Shown here: positions 26,720 to 35,967 of the stretch, piece after piece
Layout: each line of letters opens with the position of its first letter
How positions within the stretch are numbered: position 1 is the stretch's first letter
Assembly: GCA_004793585.1 (NCBI GenBank)
Contig: SRZB01000005.1
Span: forward strand, 1-64,000
DNA from: Hominisplanchenecus murintestinalis
Lineage (GTDB): Bacteria; Bacillota; Clostridia; Lachnospirales; Lachnospiraceae
DNA: 64,000 nucleotides
Direction of reading: 5' to 3'
Notes under the pieces: generated by a model
Database searches by the model: none
The model's input: only the letters and a program-made list of their open reading frames with translations
Told to the model about the DNA's origin: nothing
Position numbers and translations under genes: made by a program

Positions 26720-28010
26720 GGTTTGCCGGCAAACTCACTACGAAAGTAGCGCCGCCGCCGGGGGTATCGTCCAGGTACAGCCGTCCCCTGTGGAGCCGTA
26801 CGATTTCCTGGGCGATGCAAAGTCCAAGTCCGAAGTGCTCTTTGTCTTTGCGGGATTTTTCCGCCCGGTAAAAGCGTTCAAAAATCTGAGCCCTGGCTTC
26901 CTGCGGGATGCCGGGGCCATTGTCTTGCACGCGCAGCATCCAGCGGTTTCCTTCTTTCGAGAGGGAGAGAAGAATATGCCCGCCCTGGGGCGTGTAGCTC
27001 ATGGCATTATCCAGAAGAATAGAAAGAACCTGGGCAATCCGTTCTCCGTCACATACGTAAGGGGGGAGTGCAGTATCGGGAAGCTCTATCCGGAGCTGCA
27101 TTCCTTTTTGGGCAGCTACTGTTTCAAATTTTTCGTAGGACTGGAGCAGGAGCGTATCCAGCTCTACAGGGGCAGGCTGGATGCTCCAGGAGCCGTTGTC
27201 AGCGCCTGCAAGGGTAAGCATATCTCCGATGAGGCGGGACATGCGCTCGCCTTCCGACTGGATAACATGGGAAAAGGCTTCGGCCTCTTCTTTTTTTGCG
27301 ATTTTCATGGCAGAGAGGCTGCTCAGGATCACGGTCAGGGGTGAGCGCAGCTCGTGGGAGGCAGAAGCGATGAACTGCATCTGCCGCTTCCGGCTTTCTC
27401 GCAGAGGACGGATGATACGTCCCGTGAAGAACCAGGAAAAAACGGAGAGCAGGAGGATGGCGGCCAGATCAATCGAAAAAAACAACATACGCTGACGGAA
27501 AAACGCCGCATGTTCGACATCCAGACAGTGCAAAAACACGGCGGACAGTACACCGCCGCTCCGGGGAAGAAGGGCGGCGGAAACATAATAGTCTTTTCCG
27601 TTAGAACCTTTCATAGAGAATTCCGTATGCTGTGTCAGGATAGTCTGGCTGCTATCGGCGTTAAGATTCAGTCCGTGGGATTCCCGCGCTGTTTGGATAG
27701 CCTGCTCCAGTACGTTATCTAAAGCAGAAGCATGTTCCATCGTGTTAAAATGAAGGGGCTGGCCATTATCATAAAGAAAAATGTCAAGGTTACTGGAGGC
27801 TTTCATCTGAAGAAGCCATTGGTGGGAAATCGTGGTCTGGCTTTCCAGGTGGCTGAGCATGGAACTGATATTGTTCTGAAAAACGATGTAGCTGTTCTGC
27901 TCTGCGCCCTGTTCTGAAATAGAAAGGCAGATACAGGAAAAACCTGTTAAAATCAGGCTGGTAATCAGTGCACAGAAGATTGTCATCTGTAAATGAAGTT
28001 TCCGAAACAT
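26685..28010 (-). CDS. Sensor histidine kinase of the OmpR-partner type
   Basis: This 441-residue membrane kinase has two membrane helices (about 8-32 and 173-197) that enclose an extracytoplasmic domain of about 140 residues. A HisKA domain with ASHELRSPL (phospho-acceptor His219) and a HATPase domain (DNAMSYTPQGG, DNGPGIP, FGLGLC) follow. There is almost no HAMP linker between TM2 and the H-box. It lies 24 bp after its response regulator on the same strand. The divergent operon to its right encodes a propeller/solute-binding lipoprotein and ABC-type permeases, which may be its target or sensory accessory. Its 3' end overlaps punA by 35 bp. Confidence 0.92.
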   Translation of the reverse strand: MFRKLHLQMTIFCALITSLILTGFSCICLSISEQGAEQNSYIVFQNNISSMLSHLESQTTISHQWLLQMKASSNLDIFLYDNGQPLHFNTMEHASALDNVLEQAIQTARESHGLNLNADSSQTILTQHTEFSMKGSNGKDYYVSAALLPRSGGVLSAVFLHCLDVEHAAFFRQRMLFFSIDLAAILLLSVFSWFFTGRIIRPLRESRKRQMQFIASASHELRSPLTVILSSLSAMKIAKKEEAEAFSHVIQSEGERMSRLIGDMLTLAGADNGSWSIQPAPVELDTLLLQSYEKFETVAAQKGMQLRIELPDTALPPYVCDGERIAQVLSILLDNAMSYTPQGGHILLSLSKEGNRWMLRVQDNGPGIPQEARAQIFERFYRAEKSRKDKEHFGLGLCIAQEIVRLHRGRLYLDDTPGGGATFVVSLPANLTPGTYSQCIR

Positions 28011-28034
28011 AAAGTCCTCCTGGCTGTGGCAGTA

Positions 28035-28730
28035 TTATAGAAGCTGCGACGGTAAGCCCGGATCTTCCAGACAGTAGCCCACGCTGCGTATCGTCCGCAG
28101 GGAAAGGCGGCTGCCCAGGCTTCTCAGCCTCCGGCGCAGAAAATGGATGTAATTGTCCAGGTTGCCGTCCTCTACAGCAGCGTCAGGCCCCCATACGCGG
28201 GTAAGTATGGTATTCCGGGGGAGGATTTGCGCGCCATTTCGGAGAAAAAGTTCAAGGAGTTCTCCTTCGCGTCTGGACAGGGAGCATTCTGTATGTTGGC
28301 AGGTCATTTTCCGGAGGGCAGGGTCGTAGGCCACATCCCCGAAGCGCAGACCCTGGCTGTTTTCCCATTGCCTTGGCCGTCGGAGAATGCAGCGGATTCT
28401 TGCCATGAGCTCCGGAAAGGCAAAAGGCTTTACGATATAATCATCCGCGCCGCAGTCCAGCCCGGCGATGCGGTCGTTAAGCTCGCCCAGCGCCGTAATC
28501 AGGATAATGGGGGTAGGGATACTCAGCCGCCGTACTGTATGAAGCACAGTCAGCCCGTCCATCCGGGGGAGCATCCGATCCAGGAGAATCAGGTCGTGGG
28601 CTTTCTGCTTTATGAAATGAAGCCCATCCTCACCGTCGCAGCACACGTCTGTCTCAAAACCCTCTGCTTTCAACTGAAAAGCAAGAGAATGGCAAAGCTC
28701 TTCATTATCTTCTATTATCAAAATCCTCAA
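28035..28730 (-). CDS. OmpR/PhoB-family response regulator
   Basis: This 231-residue regulator has a receiver domain (1-120, phospho-acceptor Asp51 in LILLDRMLPRMDG, Lys of YIVKPF) and a winged-helix DNA-binding domain (about 130-225). It pairs with the kinase gene that follows. The start is a TTG nine bases after AAAGGA; no better start is in frame. Two perfect 11-bp direct repeats lie about 40-60 bp before its start, and a second pair faces the divergent operon, so autoregulation and control of that operon are likely. Confidence 0.92.
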   Translation of the reverse strand: MRILIIEDNEELCHSLAFQLKAEGFETDVCCDGEDGLHFIKQKAHDLILLDRMLPRMDGLTVLHTVRRLSIPTPIILITALGELNDRIAGLDCGADDYIVKPFAFPELMARIRCILRRPRQWENSQGLRFGDVAYDPALRKMTCQHTECSLSRREGELLELFLRNGAQILPRNTILTRVWGPDAAVEDGNLDNYIHFLRRRLRSLGSRLSLRTIRSVGYCLEDPGLPSQLL

Positions 28731-28770
28731 GTGAATCAGTCCTTTCTTCTTTAAAGTATACTATATCACA

Positions 28771-28792
28771 AGAATCTCTAAAGAATCTCTAA
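28771..28792. promoter_or_regulatory. Tandem 11-bp repeats, probable response-regulator site
   Basis: AGAATCTCTAA occurs twice without a gap (28771-28781, 28782-28792). Head-to-tail half-sites one helical turn apart are the usual target of OmpR-family dimers. On the minus strand it lies just upstream of TATAGT/TATACT, -10-like boxes of the regulator's own promoter. Confidence 0.65.
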
Positions 28793-28843
28793 AAATCCGT
28801 ACCTCCCGCAGTGGAAACGTGAATCTTTTGTGTCTTTCTTATT

Positions 28844-28861
28844 TTAGAGAAAAAATAGAGA
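28844..28861. promoter_or_regulatory. Second response-regulator site facing the lipoprotein operon
   Basis: TTAGAGA (28844-28850) and ATAGAGA (28855-28861) are 11 bp apart and are the reverse complement of the TCTCTAA core of the first site. They sit about 10 bp before a weak -10-like TATCGT (28871-28876), a position suited to activating the rightward operon. Confidence 0.55.
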
Positions 28862-28958
28862 AACGTATGGTATCGTAGACGCAGAAGACAAAAGCGCAGC
28901 CGCGAAAAATGCAGAACGGCGGCGCAGGAGTTTTAATTTTAAAGCGAGGAGGATGCAT

Positions 28959-31409
28959 ATGAAAAAAATCAGAAGAAAAGCGCTGCCCTTTTCATTGGCG
29001 GCAGTGCTGGCAGTAACAGCTCTCGGAGGCTGCTCCGGGAAAGGCAGCAGCCCGGGGGAAAGCAGCGGTACATCCGGAGGGCAGGCTATGGGCAGGTATC
29101 TGGAGGAGGAAGTGCCTTTGCCGGAAGGAATGGAGGCGGCGCTGGATATCACACAGCTGCAGGACGGAAAGATGCGTGTTCTGGGGTGCAATATGGAGAT
29201 GGCCTACAAGGTCTGGGATTCGTCGGACGGCGGAGCTACCTGGGAGGAGAAAGGGGAATTTACAGGCAATGGAGACGGAGAAGATATTTACCTGATGGAC
29301 GCCTCCCTGTCACCTTCGGGTGAAGCTTTTATAGTTGGATATAAAGGAGAGAAGCAGAGCTGCTTTTATATGACAGACCAGGTTCAGTTTCAGGAGGTAA
29401 ACCTGGAACTGGGGGAACTGGACAGAGACTTCCAGACAGCGGGCAGCGTTGTGGCAGAGAATACCGGCGCAGTAGATGTAGAGCTGGAGACAGAATCCGG
29501 GAGTGAAGGAGCAGATGCGGGCTCGAAGGCAGGAGCCGAGAGTGAAGGCGCAGATACAGAGCCGGAAGAAGGAGAAGAAGCATCTTTCGGGGAATCTGAT
29601 ATGGATATGGCAAATGGATTTTCAGGTATAGCGTATGCGCCGGACGGGACGCTGTTCGGAAATGATTATAACAGCAAGCTATATAAGATTCATCCGTCAA
29701 CGGGGGAGCTTGAAGAGTTTTTATCGGACGTAAGCGGTTTTGGGATTGCCGGGGATATGGTGGTTGCCAGCGTAGGGGGGAATACGGCGCTTTACGATAT
29801 GGCGACAGGTGAACCCGCTCCCCAGGACCAGGCGCTGCTTGATGCGGTAAAGCAGGCCGGGGGTGTAGAAATCTACACGACATCAGGAAAACAGATACTG
29901 TTTACAGACGGGATTGAGGATAACTGTTTTTATTATTGTACCAGAGAGGGAATCTTTCGCCATATTTCAGGCGGTTCTGTGAATGAGCAGATTGTAGACG
30001 GAAACCTGAATTCTCTGGGCAGCCCGGATATCGGACTGGCAGCGATGGCGGCATTGGAGGACGGAAAGTTTTTGGTATTGGCGAACCAGACCGGGGGAAT
30101 CGGGAGCAGTAAGCTTCTGAAATATAGCTGGTCGGAGGATACTCCCAGCAAGCCCAGTAAGGAGCTGAAGCTGTATTCCCTGCGCGACAATACGGATATA
30201 CGCCAGGCAATCTCACTTTTCCAAAAGGAAAATGCGGATTATTATATAAATTTCCAGACAGGAATCAGCGGAGAGGACGGGACTACGGTGTCTGACGCGC
30301 TTAAGACGCTGAATGCCGATATTATGGCAGGCAAAGGCCCGGATATTCTGGTACTGGACGGACTGCCGATCGCATCCTATATGGAAAAGGGGCTGCTTGC
30401 TGATTTGTCAGATGTGCTGGACGAACTGAAAGCGGGTGACGGCTGCTTTGAAAATATTGCGGAAACTTACCGGAGCGAAAGCGGCCTTTATGGAATTCCT
30501 TCGCGTTTCAGCATACCGGCTATAGCAGGAAATGAGGAACTCGTAAAGACTGCTGCCGATATCGGTGCGTTTGCAGATAAAGTGGAGGAGCTGAGAAAAG
30601 AAGATAAGGATGTGGAAGCGATTGTGAATACGGCGTCTCCAGAGCTGACTGCGGAGAAATTCTACCAGTCCTATTCGCCAGCCCTGCTGAACGGGGACGG
30701 CACTCTGAATCAGGAAAATGTAAAAGAGTTCTATACGCAGCTAAAGAGAATCAGCGGCACCGGGAAATATCCGAAAGAAGTAGAAGAGAGCATGGTTTAT
30801 ACGATAAATACTACGGGAACCAGTATATGGGGCGGGGTAGATATGGACAGTATGAATGTTTTGGGGGGAAGCCTCAAAGCGGCTTCAGGAGTCTTGAGCT
30901 CTGTTTCAGGATTTAACCAGATGCTGGCGGTCAATAACAAGTTAAACCAGGGATATGCCCTGTGGAACTTGGCGGGACAGAAGGTCTACTGTCCGCAGAC
31001 AATTTTTGGCGTCAGCAGCAAAAGCGCTATGGCAGAGGATGCAAAGAAGTTTGTCAGCTATGTGTTCCGTACAGAGGCTCAGAAACTGGACCAGGGCGGA
31101 GGATTCCCAATAAACAGGAAAGCCTTTGACGCGGCAACCATAGATATGAAAGATATGCCGGAGATGTCTATCTGCCACAGCAATCAGGAGACAGGGGAGA
31201 TGGTTGAGCTGACGGTTTCGTGGCCAAAGAAAGCAGATTTCGATTCTCTGCGTGAAAAGATAGAATCTCTGGACACGCCGACACTTATGGATGACGTCAT
31301 CAAGGAGGCTGTCATAGAGCAGGCGGTAAAATATATGAAAGACGAGTGCAGTGTGGAGGACGCTGTCGCGGCGCTTGTACAGAAGGTCAATCTGTATCTG
31401 GCAGAATAG
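28959..31409 (+). CDS. Lipoprotein: N-terminal beta-propeller-like domain fused to ABC solute-binding domain
   Basis: This 816-residue protein has a lipoprotein signal (LGGC, Cys25). Residues of about 45-400 look like a beta-propeller, with a BNR-like SSDGGATW motif and FSGIAYAPDGTLFG-type blades, interrupted by a Glu/Ala-rich insert near 170-205. From about 405 to the end is a family 1 (sugar-type) extracellular solute-binding domain (KELKLYSLRDNTDIRQAI onward, with PDILVLDGLP). A normal binding protein is about 400-450 residues, so the propeller half is an addition. The ATG at 28959 is six bases after GAGGAGG; the ATG at 28953 directly abuts that site. It heads a five-gene operon and is probably activated by the divergent two-component system. 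Ligand unknown. Confidence 0.8.
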   Translation: MKKIRRKALPFSLAAVLAVTALGGCSGKGSSPGESSGTSGGQAMGRYLEEEVPLPEGMEAALDITQLQDGKMRVLGCNMEMAYKVWDSSDGGATWEEKGEFTGNGDGEDIYLMDASLSPSGEAFIVGYKGEKQSCFYMTDQVQFQEVNLELGELDRDFQTAGSVVAENTGAVDVELETESGSEGADAGSKAGAESEGADTEPEEGEEASFGESDMDMANGFSGIAYAPDGTLFGNDYNSKLYKIHPSTGELEEFLSDVSGFGIAGDMVVASVGGNTALYDMATGEPAPQDQALLDAVKQAGGVEIYTTSGKQILFTDGIEDNCFYYCTREGIFRHISGGSVNEQIVDGNLNSLGSPDIGLAAMAALEDGKFLVLANQTGGIGSSKLLKYSWSEDTPSKPSKELKLYSLRDNTDIRQAISLFQKENADYYINFQTGISGEDGTTVSDALKTLNADIMAGKGPDILVLDGLPIASYMEKGLLADLSDVLDELKAGDGCFENIAETYRSESGLYGIPSRFSIPAIAGNEELVKTAADIGAFADKVEELRKEDKDVEAIVNTASPELTAEKFYQSYSPALLNGDGTLNQENVKEFYTQLKRISGTGKYPKEVEESMVYTINTTGTSIWGGVDMDSMNVLGGSLKAASGVLSSVSGFNQMLAVNNKLNQGYALWNLAGQKVYCPQTIFGVSSKSAMAEDAKKFVSYVFRTEAQKLDQGGGFPINRKAFDAATIDMKDMPEMSICHSNQETGEMVELTVSWPKKADFDSLREKIESLDTPTLMDDVIKEAVIEQAVKYMKDECSVEDAVAALVQKVNLYLAE

Positions 31410-31421
31410 GACGATGATGCG

Positions 31422-32291
31422 ATGAAGCTTGGGAAAAGAACATACAAAAGGGGAGACTTGGCGGGGCTGCTGTTTGTCCTGCCCAGCCTCCTGGGCACAG
31501 GGATTTTCCTGCTGGTTCCGCTGCTGGACGTGGTGCGCCGTTCCTTTTCGGAGGCTGTCAGCGGGAAGTGGACGGGATTTGCTAACTATCAGGCGATTTT
31601 TTCAAACCCCGCATTTCTGCTGGCAGGGAAAAATACAATACGGTTTACGCTTGTGTGCATCCCGATTCTTCTGGTATTCTCTCTATTTTTGGCGGTATTC
31701 CTGCACAGGATGGGGAAAACGGGAAGTATGTTAAAGAGCGCGTTTCTGGTGCCTATGGCGATTCCGGCAGCCTCGGTGGTGCTGTTGTGGAGGTTTCTGT
31801 TCCAGCCGCAGGGGCTCTTGAACGGGCTGCTGCATCAGCTTGGGATACAGGGGCAGGACTGGATGAATTCAGGCTATGCTTTCTGGATTCTGGTATTTAG
31901 CTATATCTGGAAGAACCTGGGGTATGATATCGTGCTCTGGATTGCGGGGCTTTCAGGGATCTCGGAAAACATATATGAGGCGGCGCGGGTAGACGGCGCG
32001 GGGGAGTGGAAATGCTTTATCAGCATTACCCTGCCAAACCTGCTTCCATCTCTGTTTACCATCAGCGTACTTTCCCTGTTGAATTCCTTTAAAGTATTCC
32101 GGGAAGCGTACCTGGTGGCAGGGAATTATCCTCACGAAAGCATATATCTGATGCAGCACTTATTCAACAACTGGTTTTTGGATTTAGATTTGGACAAAAT
32201 GGCGGCTGCAGCAGTGATAAACGGAATTGCTATTTTCATGCTGATTCTGCTTCTTAAACGAGTGTGGGAGTCCGGGGACGGGGCAGGTTGA
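31422..32291 (+). CDS. ABC transporter permease, MalF type
   Basis: This 289-residue membrane protein has six predicted helices and the EAA motif EAARVDGAGEWKCFISITLP, by which such permeases contact their ATPase. It pairs with the MalG-type permease 20 bp downstream and the solute-binding fusion upstream, forming the membrane part of a sugar-type (CUT1) importer. No ATPase is encoded in the operon. A shared MsmK-like ATPase elsewhere could serve it. Confidence 0.9.
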   Translation: MKLGKRTYKRGDLAGLLFVLPSLLGTGIFLLVPLLDVVRRSFSEAVSGKWTGFANYQAIFSNPAFLLAGKNTIRFTLVCIPILLVFSLFLAVFLHRMGKTGSMLKSAFLVPMAIPAASVVLLWRFLFQPQGLLNGLLHQLGIQGQDWMNSGYAFWILVFSYIWKNLGYDIVLWIAGLSGISENIYEAARVDGAGEWKCFISITLPNLLPSLFTISVLSLLNSFKVFREAYLVAGNYPHESIYLMQHLFNNWFLDLDLDKMAAAAVINGIAIFMLILLLKRVWESGDGAG

Positions 32292-32311
32292 GAAGGAATT
32301 GAGGGGTATCT

Positions 32312-33169
32312 ATGAAAAAACGATTTTCTATAAGAAAGCTTTTGGTCATCGGATTTCTGACGCTTCCTGCTTTTGCCGCGTGTTATCCAATCCTGTTCCT
32401 GCTGGCAGGCTCTCTGATGGGAAGAGATGAGCTGAAAGCGAACCTGTCCCCGGTGCTGTCGGGGGGAACAGGCTTTATCCGGTGGTCTTTGCTTCCGGCA
32501 TATCCTACGCTCAGGGAGTGGGTGCGGCTGCTGCTTGATACGCCGGAAGCGTTTGTGATGTTCTGGAATTCGGTAAAAATGACGCTGGCGATTCTCGCAG
32601 GGCAGCTTCTTGTAGGGGTTCCGGCGGCCTGGGGATTTGCAAAATACCGTTTTCCGGGGAAAAAGATTTTCTTTACGGTTTATATTATTTTGATGATGAT
32701 GCCGTTCCAGGTGCTGATGCTCTCGGAATATCTGGTGCTTGACGGAATGCGGCTTTTGGACCACCCGCTTTCCGTAATCCTTCCGGCGGTATTTTCTACC
32801 TTTCCGGTCTTTATTATGTACCGCTTCTTCTGCGGTGTGCCGGATGCCATTATCGAATCGGCGAAGATTGACGGGGCGGGACATCTGAAGGTTTTTCTGC
32901 ATGTGGGGCTGCCTATAGGTTCCGCGGGAGTGATATCTGCCCTAGTACTGGGATTTTTGGAGTACTGGAACCTGATTGAGCAGCCGCTGGCATTCTTGAA
33001 AGATAAATCCCTCTGGCCGATGTCTCTGTTTTTGCCAAACATTGATTTATCAAGGGCGGGGCTGGCATTTGCGGCTTCCGTATCCATGCTGATACCGGCA
33101 TTTTTTGTGTTTTTAGGAGGGCAGGATTATCTGGAGCAGGGAATCATGGCAGGCGCGGTGAAGGAATAG
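32312..33169 (+). CDS. ABC transporter permease, MalG type
   Basis: This 285-residue permease has about six membrane helices and the EAA-type loop IESAKIDGAGHLKVFLHVGLP. It is the second half of the CUT1-like channel. A TTGAG-AAGGAATTGAGG stretch provides its ribosome binding site. It is followed after 9 bp by the HlyD-like gene, so all five genes appear to be one transcript. Confidence 0.9.
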   Translation: MKKRFSIRKLLVIGFLTLPAFAACYPILFLLAGSLMGRDELKANLSPVLSGGTGFIRWSLLPAYPTLREWVRLLLDTPEAFVMFWNSVKMTLAILAGQLLVGVPAAWGFAKYRFPGKKIFFTVYIILMMMPFQVLMLSEYLVLDGMRLLDHPLSVILPAVFSTFPVFIMYRFFCGVPDAIIESAKIDGAGHLKVFLHVGLPIGSAGVISALVLGFLEYWNLIEQPLAFLKDKSLWPMSLFLPNIDLSRAGLAFAASVSMLIPAFFVFLGGQDYLEQGIMAGAVKE

Positions 33170-33178
33170 GAGGTCTAT

Positions 33179-34855
33179 ATGAAGAAAAAAATAATCCAGA
33201 TGCTGGGGGGATTTCTGGCTTTAATGATATTGTTTACCCTTCTGTCCAGGGCGGCAGACAGCGCGGGGATTCCAAGGGTAACCACGACTACGATACAGAG
33301 CCTTTCCATTGTACATAAGGTCACGGCGCAGGGCAAGGTAGAGGAAAACCGGGAACAGGCAGTGACTACCGAGGCAAACCAGCGGGTGAAGGCAATCTAT
33401 GTAAATGAAGGGCAGCAGGTGGAAGAAGGGGAGCTTCTGTTTGAAATAGATATGGAAGAGCTCAGGGAACAGATTCTGAACATGGAGCAGGAGATTGAGA
33501 AGCAGAAGCTCCAGACACAGGACAGCTTAAGTTCGAAAGCGGTAGAGGCAGAGCGGAAGGCGCTGGAGCAGCAGAGGGCGTCGTCTGACTACGCGGACGC
33601 CCAGAGCCAGGGAGACCGGGCGGTAGAAAGGGCCAGACAGGAGCTGGAGGAAGCAAAAAAGGCTTTGGAGGAATATAAGAAACCTTCTTCTGAAAAGCAG
33701 GCGGCAGAATTAAAAAGAAAAGTAAAAGAAAAGAAGGAAGCCTGGGACGCGGCAAAAAAGGAACTGCAGGCGTTAGAAAAAGAGTTGGAAGATGCAATTG
33801 CAGAGGAGAAGGCAAAAGCGGCGTCAGAAAGCCAGGCAGAAGCGGCGGGGAGTACAGAGACGGGAGAAACGGAAACGAAGGAGACTGCCGTCCCGACAGC
33901 CGGACAGATAGAAAATGAACTGAAAAGCAGGTATCAGGCTGTCCTGGACGCGGCGAAAGAAAAAACAGACGCAGCAGAAAAAGAAATGCAGGATGCAGAG
34001 GAAGCGCTGAAAGAGTATCAGAATGGGGCTGCACAGCGAAAAGAACAGAGGGAGTCGGAGAAGGGGCAGCTGGAGCAGGCTGTCAGAGATAAACAGGCAG
34101 CGTATGAGGATGCGCAGGCTTCCCGTGAAAGCAGTCTGCGCAGTGCGGGAAATGCGGTGGCAGGCGCTTCTGTGGCGGATGCCCAGGACAGCACCGCAAG
34201 GCTGGGGGAGATTGAGCTGGAGCAGAAAGAGCTGGCGCTTTCAAAGCTTCAGAAGCTTGAAAAAGCACAGGGAAAAATCATGGCACCCATCCGTGGCGTA
34301 ATTACCAAAATAGCGCTGACCACGGGCGACCGGACGCCGGACGGCACAGCAATTCTTCTGGCGGATTTGTCGTCGGGATGTAAGTTTGTAGCGCAGGTTC
34401 CCAAGGAACAGGAAAAGTACATCGCCAGGAAGGACGCAGCCACGCTCATCGGGGGAGACGATAAAAAAATCGAAGGGTTAGAAATCGCCTCCGTTCAGAT
34501 GAATGAGGAGAATCAGGAGCAGCTGGACGTGACAGTGAATCTTCCGGCGGATACCCTGAGCATGGGGCAGGCGGCGACCCTGGAGGTAAGCCGGAAAGCA
34601 GGCAGCTCCAGAAGCTGCGTCCCGCTGGAAACGCTGCACTACGACAGCCAGCAGGCGTATGTATTGGTGGCGGAGGAAAGCCAGACAGTGCTGGGGACAG
34701 AAATGACAGCTCGCCGGGTGGACGTCACGGTACTGGATAAGAATGAAAAATATGCGGCGATTCAAGAAGGGGATCTGACACCTGAGCAGAAACTTGTGCA
34801 AAGTTCGGACAGAAGTGTAGAGCCGGGCGGCAGAATCCGCCTGGAAGAAGAATGA
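33179..34855 (+). CDS. HlyD/MacA-like membrane fusion (adaptor) protein
   Basis: This 558-residue protein has one N-terminal membrane helix (about 5-25), a split lipoyl/barrel-sandwich domain (VKAIYVNEGQQVEEGELLFEID at its first half, IMAPIRGVITKIALTTGDRTPDG at the second), and between them a coiled coil of about 270 residues rich in Lys, Glu and Ala. A beta-barrel domain ends it. In Gram-positive bacteria such adaptors usually serve MacB-type exporters of peptides or drugs. Here the next gene is an FtsX/MacB-like protein overlapping by 4 bp, but no ATPase follows. The coiled coil is unusually long for a monoderm adaptor. Confidence 0.85.
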   Translation: MKKKIIQMLGGFLALMILFTLLSRAADSAGIPRVTTTTIQSLSIVHKVTAQGKVEENREQAVTTEANQRVKAIYVNEGQQVEEGELLFEIDMEELREQILNMEQEIEKQKLQTQDSLSSKAVEAERKALEQQRASSDYADAQSQGDRAVERARQELEEAKKALEEYKKPSSEKQAAELKRKVKEKKEAWDAAKKELQALEKELEDAIAEEKAKAASESQAEAAGSTETGETETKETAVPTAGQIENELKSRYQAVLDAAKEKTDAAEKEMQDAEEALKEYQNGAAQRKEQRESEKGQLEQAVRDKQAAYEDAQASRESSLRSAGNAVAGASVADAQDSTARLGEIELEQKELALSKLQKLEKAQGKIMAPIRGVITKIALTTGDRTPDGTAILLADLSSGCKFVAQVPKEQEKYIARKDAATLIGGDDKKIEGLEIASVQMNEENQEQLDVTVNLPADTLSMGQAATLEVSRKAGSSRSCVPLETLHYDSQQAYVLVAEESQTVLGTEMTARRVDVTVLDKNEKYAAIQEGDLTPEQKLVQSSDRSVEPGGRIRLEEE

Positions 34856-35967
34856 AGCGGCAAAGGGCAGAGGGTATGATTGCCTTGCCTGCCTTGCAAA
34901 AGGAGAATGGCCTGAAATATATTTTTCTGACAGGTATTCTGTGCGCGCTGTGCCTGTTTTGTTTCTGGAGAGGAATCCATACGCTGGGGAGCCTGGGGAA
35001 AGCGGCAGAAAAAGTTTCTTTTGTCTGCCGGGAACAGGTTCCGGCAAGGGATGCCCGGGAGCTGCTAAAGAAGATGCAGGAAGAAGAGGAGCCGCTTTGT
35101 CCGGTATTCTGGACAGAGGAGGGCAGGGCGGACGTGGAGGCAAAGCTTTCGGGACGGGGGACGGCAGTGCGCCTGGTGCGGGCGGCAGGGAATGTGGAGC
35201 TGCTGTTTTGGGGAGGAAACGCCTTGTCGCAGGAGGATAGGAAAGGATGTTTGATTTCCCGTGATATTGTCACAGAACTACTTGGAGAAGGAGATTGTGC
35301 CGGACAGATTTTGGTATTGGGGAATGCGGAGTATGAAGTCCGGGGGGTACTGGAAGAAGCAAAAGGCGTAATGGTGGTACAGGAAGCATCGGAAACGGCG
35401 GCTTTTGATACTCTTACAATGGCGGCGGGAGGGAAGCGTCTGGAAGAACAGAGGGAGATTCTTGAGAGCCGATATGGAATCAGCGGAGATTTGGAAGAAT
35501 GGGGGCTGCTGTACGGGATTGCCAGGTTCGTTCTTCTGCTGTTCCCAGTGTCAGCCGCGGCAGCTTTGCTGGCTTATGTGCGGAGAAATGTGAGGGAAGC
35601 GCGCGGAGCCGGAGAAAAGATTTTCTGGAAGCTATGTTTCTGGGGAGGGGTTCTGGGAACGATATGGGGAGTGGCTTCCCAGGTGCAGATTCCTGCGGAT
35701 ATGCTTCCATCCACCTGGTCAGACTTTACGTTCTGGTCTGGGCTGTGGGAGGAAAAGAGACAGGCGGTTTCTTTTCTGCTTGAGATGGAAAAACGCGTGC
35801 CTGAGGCGGCGTATATGAAAGCCTTTTATGAAAGCCTCTGCTTTGGAGGCGCAGCGCTGGTGCTGGAATGCTGCGCCTTCCTGACTGCTATAGCTGCTAT
35901 TTGGCGAAGAAAGCAGCAGCAATCGCCCCCGGTCCGACATGGGTGCCAATCGCGCTTCCGATGGTAG
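34852..35967 (+). CDS. FtsX/MacB-like membrane protein without ATPase
   Basis: This 371-residue protein is predicted to have helices near 22-40, 225-245, 262-285 and 335-355. An extracytoplasmic domain (about 45-215) resembles the MacB periplasmic core (ISRDIVTELLGEGDCAGQILVLGNAEYEVRGVL). The topology TM-domain-TM-TM-TM matches FtsX/MacB permeases. Similarity is weak and the family call is inferred from topology and the adjacent adaptor. ATGA overlap with the upstream gene indicates translational coupling. The last 71 bases overlap antisense with the degV gene, and the final 20 residues look unstructured. Confidence 0.65.
   Translation: MKRQRAEGMIALPALQKENGLKYIFLTGILCALCLFCFWRGIHTLGSLGKAAEKVSFVCREQVPARDARELLKKMQEEEEPLCPVFWTEEGRADVEAKLSGRGTAVRLVRAAGNVELLFWGGNALSQEDRKGCLISRDIVTELLGEGDCAGQILVLGNAEYEVRGVLEEAKGVMVVQEASETAAFDTLTMAAGGKRLEEQREILESRYGISGDLEEWGLLYGIARFVLLLFPVSAAAALLAYVRRNVREARGAGEKIFWKLCFWGGVLGTIWGVASQVQIPADMLPSTWSDFTFWSGLWEEKRQAVSFLLEMEKRVPEAAYMKAFYESLCFGGAALVLECCAFLTAIAAIWRRKQQQSPPVRHGCQSRFRW

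Noticed and set aside
27354-27722. Plus-strand frames over the histidine kinase gene
   Set aside because: The minus-strand kinase has all expected motifs, so these are shadows.
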